The notes beneath the pieces are model-generated. The model was not told the DNA's origin and did not search any database. It saw only the letters and a list, made by a program, of their open reading frames with translations. A program made the translations under genes and the position numbers. From an uncultured Lachnospiraceae bacterium (lineage in GTDB: Bacteria; Bacillota; Clostridia; Lachnospirales; Lachnospiraceae), in contig CAMWWJ010000010.1 in assembly GCA_947177925.1 (NCBI GenBank), forward strand, positions 1 to 23,245: a stretch of 23,245 nt of DNA. The letters are read 5' to 3'. This document shows positions 18,701-23,191 of the stretch, one piece after another; positions within the stretch are counted from its first letter, which is position 1; each line of letters begins with the position of its first letter.

Positions 18701-20686
18701 ATTGCCAAAGCGCAACAGGTAATGCAGGATAAACCTGACAGTGCAGAGCTGACAGCGCTTAAAACCTGCTGGAACGAGGCAAAGGCTGTTTATGAAGATC
18801 CATTAGCGACCCAGGTACAGATTAACCAGTCAGTGAGGGCCTTGAAAAAATCCATCCGCACAGTGGAAGAGATGCAACAGGAACCGGATATCGGTATCAA
18901 GGTTTTCTTTGCAGATGAGTCTGCAGTCTATATTTATGACGGCAGTCCCAAGGAGCCGGATATCGTTGTAAAAGACGGTACAAAGATTTTGACGAAAGGA
19001 ACGGATTATATCGTAAATTATTTGAATAATATCAATGCCTGCGGAGCACAGGTTTTTGAGGATCAGATGCCCATAGCTATCGTTACTGGAATCAACAGCT
19101 ATGCCGGAAAAATAGTGGATAACAACAGGCTGACTTTTACCATCGAGCCAAAGACTCTGACAGACAGTAATGTGCTCATAACCGGAACCTATATCTACTC
19201 CGGAATGCCCATCATCCCGTCGGTAATGGTAATGGATGGAGAAAGGGAGCTGATAAAGGAGGAAGAATATCAAATCTTATTTAGTAACAATAAAAATGCA
19301 GGAACGGCTTCTGTGACCGTAACCGGAATAGACAATTATGCCGGAACTGTACAAAAGGAATTTGTGATAGAGAAGGCAGGGATACCTGCAGGAGAGCCGG
19401 AAGCGGAAATGACAGTAATGGTAGGTCCGCTGGCCGATGTGTTCTTAGGCAACGGTTGGGAATGGTCAGATTTCGATAAGGATATCGTAATTGAAGATCA
19501 GCAGATTATAGATGTGACGGTTGTTTATAATGGAGCGGATAAAGATAATTATGAAATCGTAACAGTAGCAGTTCGGCTCACTGGCATTGACTGTCAGCAT
19601 GAAGAGCAGTATCTTGAGATAAGAGGTGCCATAGAAGCAACCTGTACGGAGGATGGCTATAGCGGAGATAAAATCTGTATAAACTGTCGTTCAATTATAG
19701 AAAGCGGTAGCTGGATACCTACAGGCGGACATCAGTGGGAAGACACGCCCACAGTTAATAAGGAAGCTACCTGTACAAAGCCGGGAAGTCAGTCCATCCA
19801 TTGCAGTGCCTGTGATGAAGTGACGGATTTGGAAATAGTTCCCGCACTGGGGCACACAGGAGGAACTGCAACCTGTCGGTCACAGGCAGTATGCACCAGA
19901 TGCGGACAGCCATATGGAAGCTATGGAGATGTCCACAACTGGGACGGAGGAACGGTAACAAAACCGGCAACAGCAACAGAAGATGGCATCAGGACTTATA
20001 CTTGTATAGAATGCCAGATTGAGACAAAGACAGAAATAATCCCAAAAACCGGAAGCGGTGGCGGTACCACGTCAGGCGGGGACACTACAATAGGAAGCAG
20101 CCTGAAGGCGGGAGATTCTGTAACGGATTCCGCATCAAAGGCAACATACAAAGTTACGCAGGCAGATTCCACCACAAAAACAGTAGCCATGGTTTCCCTT
20201 ACGGCTGCGTCAAAGACAGTGTCGATACCCAGCACGATTACGGTGGATGGCACTACCTATCAGGTAACAGCCATTGATGCCGGCGCATTTAAGAACAACA
20301 AGACCGTTCAGACTGTTAAAATGGGAAGCAATATAAAAACAATCGGCAATAATGCATTTTACGGCTGCAGCAAGCTTAAGAAAGTGACATTATCAAAGAA
20401 TCTGACCCAGATAGGAAGCAAGGCATTTTATAAGTGTACAAAGCTGACAGGCATTACCATTCCTTCCAAGGTAAGTAAGATAGGAAGCAAGGCATTCTAT
20501 GGCTGTAAAAAGTTGAAAAAGATTACAATCAAGACTACCAAGCTTACAAGCAAGAAGGTGGGAAGTAAAGCATTTGGGGGCATTGCAGCCAAGGCAACCA
20601 TTAAGGTTCCAAAGAAGAAGCTGGCTTCTTATAAGAAGATTTTAAAGGCAAGAGGCGTTGGCTCTAAAGCGATAATTAAGAAATAA
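15707..20686 (+). CDS. Secreted type I pullulanase (GH13_14-like) with CBM48, FIVAR, CBM26-like and LRR_5 domains
   Basis: Predicted debranching enzyme (EC 3.2.1.41) of 1659 residues that hydrolyses alpha-1,6 links in pullulan and branched starch. The ATG at 15707 follows GGAGGG (15693-15698) and starts a signal peptide (KNKVLSIFLMSALALASF). Unlike the other three it lacks an acidic N-terminal stretch. Order: CBM48-like N domain (about 45-135); GH13 domain with the type I pullulanase signature YNWGYDP (258-264), DVVYNH 305-310, nucleophile D376 in GFRFDLMG, E407 in GEGWTG and D513 in SAHDNLTLWDKL; C-terminal beta domain to about 720; cadherin/He_PIG-like Ig domain (722-808); FIVAR-like helices (809-882); CBM26-like module (883-985, AGSWPG); second FIVAR-like helices (988-1060); two YDG/MBG-like repeats (1063-1295); CxxC-rich segment (1295-1455); LRR_5 (1466-1659). 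A terminator hairpin separates it from gene 3. Confidence 0.93.
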   Translation: MKKTMLKNKVLSIFLMSALALASFRMAPVLEAHGENRAGTIYAKRSFDSSYDAQNAYSGNDLGCTYTPEKTTFKVWTPEASSVVLCRYEKGNGGSVIEEVPMTKGDKGVWSVTITGNIVNTYYTYKVTVNGTTNEAVDIYAKAAGVNGDRAMVVDLDSTDPVNWDKNYKREKTLLSDIIVWEVHIRDFSIDASSGVSQGNRGKYKAFTEDTTVNGEGRVASCVNYLKELGVTHVQILPMYDYASVDETRVSTSLDSNYNWGYDPKNYNVPEGSYSSDPYDGNVRITEVKEMIQALHDAGIKVIMDVVYNHTYDTEDSNFSKIMPDYYYKLNSDLSYNNQSGCGNATRSESAMYRKFMVDSISYWAEEYNLDGFRFDLMGIHDVTTMNQIRSTLDSKFGEDTIVLYGEGWTGDGAYDSNSAHKANESRLDDGIGYFNDQIRDAIKGEHKFDGTIGLVQNNYFTGTYLEEGEKWPNNVFAGIMGSVGRTDGEWGMWRPFWSKSSNCSLSYTSAHDNLTLWDKLTEGAGKNYSSLDDRLIKMNKMAGSVILVSKGGAFMQAGEEFARSKNGDDNSYSSPDSVNKIDWNRVNTYSAIQKYYQGMISIRKAFSGFTSITTRSGDNWNPNNNNLTWISKDESGLIGFYETNNVSGEWNRIAVLINNATSNKTVNLTGSNNWIIIADGNTAGLEKIKETGSSVEVPGKSVVVAVPKDTFEANNVTANKPPVINVSESFQAVAGESLSFTVAVSDPNGDRVTMTVAGVPDGAAFDVSTGMFLWEKPVVGSYTLTVTASDGKDQSTKKVNITVMEKGALAKAKLESALVRAKERLSSAQNDAANYDAAAVEDLQTVIAEATVILQSAQEPEVYESAEEDLEAAMRACISLKANPVIRIKADSWSSPAVYVWTGEGSSEVRLAGSWPGTELDTKDAEGWYVYELPEGTTGYSLIVNGDGAQTADITDVAGSVDITVTSFTGNSCTFSRQDYEVGNGTVEIDKTGLSSLIAKAQQVMQDKPDSAELTALKTCWNEAKAVYEDPLATQVQINQSVRALKKSIRTVEEMQQEPDIGIKVFFADESAVYIYDGSPKEPDIVVKDGTKILTKGTDYIVNYLNNINACGAQVFEDQMPIAIVTGINSYAGKIVDNNRLTFTIEPKTLTDSNVLITGTYIYSGMPIIPSVMVMDGERELIKEEEYQILFSNNKNAGTASVTVTGIDNYAGTVQKEFVIEKAGIPAGEPEAEMTVMVGPLADVFLGNGWEWSDFDKDIVIEDQQIIDVTVVYNGADKDNYEIVTVAVRLTGIDCQHEEQYLEIRGAIEATCTEDGYSGDKICINCRSIIESGSWIPTGGHQWEDTPTVNKEATCTKPGSQSIHCSACDEVTDLEIVPALGHTGGTATCRSQAVCTRCGQPYGSYGDVHNWDGGTVTKPATATEDGIRTYTCIECQIETKTEIIPKTGSGGGTTSGGDTTIGSSLKAGDSVTDSASKATYKVTQADSTTKTVAMVSLTAASKTVSIPSTITVDGTTYQVTAIDAGAFKNNKTVQTVKMGSNIKTIGNNAFYGCSKLKKVTLSKNLTQIGSKAFYKCTKLTGITIPSKVSKIGSKAFYGCKKLKKITIKTTKLTSKKVGSKAFGGIAAKATIKVPKKKLASYKKILKARGVGSKAIIKK
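20102..20683 (+). repeat. LRR_5 (BspA-type) C-terminal repeats, gene 4
   Basis: Fourth copy of the tail: NIKTIGNNAFYGCSKLKKVT, TQIGSKAFYKCTKLTGITIP, SKIGSKAFYGCKKLKKITIK, Lys-rich end SKAIIKK. Its first third (VAMVSLTAASKTVSIPSTIT) is the most diverged of the four. Confidence 0.9.
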
Positions 20687-20690
20687 CAGA

Positions 20691-20786
20691 TAAAAAAACA
20701 AATATGACCACCCGCTTATGAAGTGGTTCCTGTCAGACAGGAGGCTTCATAGCGGGTGGTCATAATCTGGTTTAGGCGTTTTTTTA
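20691..20786 (+). terminator. Long hairpin plus T-run after the pullulanase gene
   Basis: TATGACCACCCGCT (20703-20716) and ATGAAG (20718-20723) pair with CTTCAT/AGCGGGTGGTCATA (20745-20764), giving a 20-bp stem with one bulged T. An inner TCCTGT/ACAGGA hairpin sits at 20728-20742. A T7 run lies 14 nt downstream (20779-20785). TAAAAAAAC (20691-20699) can also pair with GTTTTTTTA (20778-20786), closing the whole structure. It probably terminates transcription of the enzyme array, but the spacing is not canonical. A dispersed palindromic (REP/PATE-like) element is an alternative. Confidence 0.6.
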
Positions 20787-20861
20787 AGAGGGAGTTTACT
20801 CTTGTTCAATTTTTATAAAATATAAAGACAGAACAATAAATGGAAAAACGCTATTAATTGA
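20787..20861 (+). other. A/T-rich spacer with no recognised feature
   Basis: Between the array terminator and the toxin promoter I see no ORF with a ribosome-binding site, no strong hairpin and no recognisable operator. Confidence 0.5.
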
Positions 20862-20889
20862 TTGAAATATTATTGAAAAATGATATAAT
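20862..20889 (+). promoter_or_regulatory. Promoter of the type I toxin mRNA
   Basis: TTGAAA (20862-20867), a 16-bp spacer and a perfect TATAAT (20884-20889). The predicted start of transcription is about 20896. The transcript would open with a small hairpin, ATGGC-GAAA-GCCAT (20897-20910), whose loop is a GNRA tetraloop, and would run to the terminator ending near 21209. Confidence 0.75.
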
Positions 20890-20923
20890 TATAGATATGG
20901 CGAAAGCCATTAGGAGAGTACCC

Positions 20924-20992
20924 ATGACAGGGTGGCAGCCTCCCGGGCCAATGCCTGGCTTGCCAGGAATACATAGGAAGGGAGGTGCGTGA
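20924..20992 (+). CDS. Upstream leader ORF of the toxin (22 codons), possible Mok-like coupling peptide
   Basis: ATG at 20924 with AGGAG (20912-20916) seven bases upstream opens a 22-codon frame beginning MTGWQPPGPMPGLPG. It closes with TGA at 20990-20992, one base before the toxin ATG at 20994. An in-frame internal ATG lies at 20951. The peptide is Pro/Gly-rich with no membrane segment, so I give it no function beyond ribosome passage. Its reading frame covers both arms of the hairpin that can hide the toxin Shine-Dalgarno, so translating it should expose that site. This resembles the mok-hok arrangement. Translation is inferred, not shown. Confidence 0.5.
   Translation: MTGWQPPGPMPGLPGIHRKGGA
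20939..20985 (+). promoter_or_regulatory. Shine-Dalgarno-sequestering stem-loop of the toxin mRNA
   Basis: CCTCCC (20939-20944) is exactly complementary to GGGAGG (20980-20985), the toxin Shine-Dalgarno located eight bases before its ATG. The loop contains an inner hairpin, CCTGG (20954-20958) with CCAGG (20963-20967). This would keep the free mRNA poorly translated, as known for several type I toxin mRNAs. Confidence 0.6.
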
Positions 20993-20993
20993 T

Positions 20994-21116
20994 ATGACAG
21001 CATTTGAGATTATCTCAATTTTCATTGGAATACTAACATTGTTAGCGACCTTTGGTAGCTTGCTTGTTGCGTTTCTTGCCTTTCTCACAAGAGATAAGGA
21101 CAACAAGAAAAAATAA
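20994..21116 (+). CDS. Holin-like type I toxin, small membrane peptide
   Basis: A 40-residue peptide beginning MTAFEIISIFIGILTLLATF. One hydrophobic segment (about residues 5-31) is followed by a charged tail, RDKDNKKK. This is the typical shape of the putative holin-like toxin family (Hol_Tox; relatives of TxpA and BsrG/BsrE of Bacillus), which insert into the membrane and depolarise or damage it when over-produced. The ATG at 20994 follows GGGAGG. It is preceded by a coupled leader ORF and its 3' end and untranslated region are overlapped by a convergent antisense RNA gene. Family assignment rests on sequence pattern and on this gene arrangement. Toxicity itself is inferred. Confidence 0.82.
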   Translation: MTAFEIISIFIGILTLLATFGSLLVAFLAFLTRDKDNKKK

Positions 21117-21150
21117 AAATGCCTATCCTGTCTGACCCACAGGATAGGCA
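21107..21150 (-). terminator. Intrinsic terminator of the antisense RNA
   Basis: TGCCTATCCTGT (21120-21131) and ACAGGATAGGCA (21139-21150) form a perfect 12-bp stem with a seven-base loop. Read on the minus strand it is followed by TTTTTATTTTTT, an excellent U-tract. On the plus strand there is no T-run after the stem, so it serves the antisense RNA. Confidence 0.85.
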
Positions 21151-21181
21151 GTGTCCGTAAGGACAAGGTGTCTTGACTCGG

Positions 21182-21209
21182 AGCATCCACCTTTGGAGTG
21201 GGTGCTTTT
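21182..21209 (+). terminator. Intrinsic terminator of the toxin mRNA
   Basis: AGCATCCAC (21182-21190) pairs with GTGGGTGCT (21198-21206), nine base pairs with one T-G wobble, followed by TTTT within 21206-21209. It marks the 3' end of the toxin transcript, just short of the antisense promoter. Confidence 0.7.
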
Positions 21210-21218
21210 CCTATGACT

Positions 21219-21247
21219 AATATAACATAAGGGGCAGGGAATTTCAA
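21219..21247 (-). promoter_or_regulatory. Promoter of the antisense RNA
   Basis: Read on the minus strand: TTGAAA (21247-21242), a 17-bp spacer, TATATT (21224-21219). This is close to the sigma-A consensus with ideal spacing. Transcription would start near 21212 and run into the toxin 3' untranslated region. Confidence 0.7.
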
Positions 21248-21318
21248 CAACTATTTTTCATTCACATTCACTATTCACCCATTCAAATCAATCATTTTGT
21301 GTAGACGGAAACAAAATA

Positions 21319-21327
21319 TGATATACT
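21319..21327 (+). promoter_or_regulatory. Putative extended -10 promoter of ispF
   Basis: TGATATACT (21319-21327) is an extended -10 element. The only -35 candidates are weak (GTGTAG at 21299-21304, spacer 17). It lies 45 bp before the ispF start and downstream of the toxin-antitoxin locus. Confidence 0.4.
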
Positions 21328-21372
21328 TATAAAAAAGAAAAAATAAAAAAAGGCAAATGGAGGAGAATCGCA

Positions 21373-21924
21373 ATGCGGGTAGGAATGGGATATGATGTAC
21401 ACAAATTAGTAGAAGGAAGAAAGCTCATCATGGGCGGAGTGGAAATTCCCTATGAAAAGGGACTCTTAGGACATTCTGATGCAGACGTGCTTTTACATGC
21501 CATTATGGATGCCCTGTTAGGCGCCGCGGCCTTAGGGGATATTGGAAAGCATTTTCCGGATACAGACGAAGCCTATAAGGGTGCGGACAGCTTAAAGCTT
21601 TTAGAAGAAGTAGGAAAGCTGCTGTCAGAGCATATGTTTTATGTAGAAAATGTGGATGCCACCATTATCGCACAAAAGCCTAAGATGCGTCCTTATATCG
21701 ATCAGATGCGCCAAAATATCGCAGGCGCCTTAGGCATTCTGGCAGAACAGGTAAATGTAAAGGCGACTACGGAAGAAGGTCTTGGATTTACTGGAACGGG
21801 AGAAGGAATTTCCGCTCAGGCAATCTGTATGCTCACAAGCCCCATTAACTTAGTGGCAGAGGATGTGACCAATCAGGCTGGAAAGGACTGCACAGGCTGC
21901 AGCGGCTGTCCCCATAACAAATAA
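21373..21924 (+). CDS. ispF: 2-C-methyl-D-erythritol 2,4-cyclodiphosphate synthase
   Basis: Cytoplasmic enzyme (EC 4.6.1.12) of the MEP isoprenoid pathway. It cyclises CDP-methylerythritol phosphate to methylerythritol cyclodiphosphate with release of CMP. The protein has 183 residues. The metal ligands D8, H10 (GYDVH) and H42 are at the positions expected from E. coli IspF. HSDADVLLHAIMDALLGAAA and ATTEEGLGFTGTGEGIS are the family signatures. GGAGGAG (21359-21365) stands seven bases before the ATG. The family is usually close to 160 residues. Here about 25 residues are added at the C-terminus, ending in C173, C176, C179 and H181 (CTGCSGCPH). Stop and downstream start are 54 bp apart, so it may share a transcript with the next gene. 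Confidence 0.97.
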   Translation: MRVGMGYDVHKLVEGRKLIMGGVEIPYEKGLLGHSDADVLLHAIMDALLGAAALGDIGKHFPDTDEAYKGADSLKLLEEVGKLLSEHMFYVENVDATIIAQKPKMRPYIDQMRQNIAGALGILAEQVNVKATTEEGLGFTGTGEGISAQAICMLTSPINLVAEDVTNQAGKDCTGCSGCPHNK

Positions 21925-21978
21925 AAGCTGTTTTCCCTAGAAAGCAGGCGGGAGTTTGAAAGGAGATCAGGCAGAGAA

Positions 21979-23163
21979 ATGGAAGAAGGAAGCATGAAGA
22001 CATATGATCCCCAATTACAGAAAACTGAATTGGAAAAACTAAAATTACAAAAATTGGAAAAGATGGAAGTACTGTCAACAAGAAAGCTGTGGGAAGAAGT
22101 GTTTTCGGAAGACAGCAGAGAATTTGTTGATTACTATTACAGCGATAAAGCATCGGAAAATACGGCTTTTGTATTAAAGGACCGGGAAGAGATTATTTCC
22201 ATGCTGCATCTGACTCCTTATCAGGCAGTTTTAAGAGCGCTCCAACGAAAAGAAGAAAATGTGTCCTATATAGTTGGAGTCGCTACGAAAGAAACATGGA
22301 GGCATAAGGGCTGTATGAGGAAGCTGCTTCGTGAAGCTTTTTTGGAATTGTATAAGAGAAAAGAGCCATTTGCCTTTTTGATGCCTGCGGATCCGGAGAT
22401 ATACAGGCCCTTTTCCTTTGAATACATTTATGAGAGAAAAGAATATTTCCTGCATGAAGGAAAGCTGTCAGAAGAAAAGCTGGTATGGTTAGCAGAGGAT
22501 AACAGCCGGAGCCTTTCCCTTCAGGATAATCAGGGAGAAACATGCACCATACGGTTAGCAAATGCTAATGACATCGGAAAGCTGGCCTCATTTGCCCAAG
22601 CCGTGTCAGAGGAGCAATACGATTTCTACTTAAACCATACAGAGCAATATTTTAAAGTGCTCATCAAGGAGACGGAAAGCCAGAAGGGGGGCATTTTTCT
22701 TTTGGAAAGACAGGAAAAGCTGTCAGCCTATGCTGTCTGTGCATTGGATGGAAAAGCTCCCTTTTTTCAGGAGCTGCTTTATAAAGAGGAAGAAAAGCCA
22801 TTGGTGGAAATGATCTTTTTGGAGCAGGAGAAAAGAAAGCCTGTGATTATGGCAAGGGTCATGCATACAGAGACAATGCTGTCCATGCTGGAGAGTCAGG
22901 TAGAAAAAGAGCTGATTCTGGAAATCGAAGATAAGGATATTCCTGCTAATGAAGGCGTTTTTCTGTGGAATGCAGGCAAAGGCTATAGCAGGGCGGGCAG
23001 GCTTGCGGTGAAGGAAAATACGGAAATGAAAGTCAGGATAAAAGCATCCATAGGGGAGCTTACCAAACAGATCTTTACCGGAAGCTGTGGCAATCCGGCA
23101 CTGGAAGAGGCATGGCAAGGAGTGTGCGTGTATGTCAACGGGAATATCAATGAAATCGTATGA
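21979..23163 (+). CDS. GNAT-family N-acetyltransferase, Eis-like
   Basis: A 394-residue cytoplasmic protein of the Eis-like GNAT class (Acetyltransf_9-type N half plus a second GNAT-like or SCP2-like C half). The acetyl-CoA pyrophosphate-loop region is VATKETWRHKGCMRKLL (about residues 101-117), and PADPEIYRPFSFEYI follows as the typical end of the first GNAT domain. The acceptor substrate is unknown; Eis relatives acetylate amines of aminoglycosides or proteins, but this cannot be read from the sequence. The start is uncertain: ATG 21979 has AGGAGA at 21961-21966 with long spacing (12), and ATG 21994 is an alternative five codons in. The first 30 residues are Lys/Leu/Glu-rich and probably helical. 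The protein ends with TGA at 23161. Confidence 0.82.
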   Translation: MEEGSMKTYDPQLQKTELEKLKLQKLEKMEVLSTRKLWEEVFSEDSREFVDYYYSDKASENTAFVLKDREEIISMLHLTPYQAVLRALQRKEENVSYIVGVATKETWRHKGCMRKLLREAFLELYKRKEPFAFLMPADPEIYRPFSFEYIYERKEYFLHEGKLSEEKLVWLAEDNSRSLSLQDNQGETCTIRLANANDIGKLASFAQAVSEEQYDFYLNHTEQYFKVLIKETESQKGGIFLLERQEKLSAYAVCALDGKAPFFQELLYKEEEKPLVEMIFLEQEKRKPVIMARVMHTETMLSMLESQVEKELILEIEDKDIPANEGVFLWNAGKGYSRAGRLAVKENTEMKVRIKASIGELTKQIFTGSCGNPALEEAWQGVCVYVNGNINEIV

Positions 23164-23191
23164 TAACAAAAGGCGGCGGTTCCATCATTTT

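Larger units (their letters stand above)
21107..21212 (-). ncRNA. Antisense RNA antitoxin
   Basis: The minus strand carries a promoter at 21247-21219 and an intrinsic terminator at 21150-21107, defining an RNA of about 105 nt from near 21212. It is fully complementary to the 3' untranslated region of the toxin mRNA and reaches the last few toxin codons. Position, size and convergent layout match antitoxin RNAs of the TxpA/RatA and BsrG/SR4 type. It includes the complement of three toxin-mRNA hairpins, so loop-loop contact could start pairing. Exact ends are predicted. Confidence 0.75.

Noticed and set aside
195..20686. Dockerin, cohesin or SLH domains that would indicate an amylosome or S-layer anchoring
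   Set aside because: No dockerin calcium-binding repeat, cohesin-like end module or SLH repeat was recognised in any of the four proteins.
20870..21250. A 126-codon minus-strand ORF across the toxin locus
   Set aside because: It is antisense to the toxin gene and its leader, crosses the antisense RNA promoter and terminator, has no ribosome-binding site I can see and has a composition typical of a shadow frame.
21260..21287. Short ATTCAC repeats (21260, 21266, 21273, then ATTCAA 21281) as a regulatory iteron
   Set aside because: The units are six bases, unevenly spaced and A/T-rich; they lie upstream of the antisense promoter but are too short to distinguish from low-complexity sequence.
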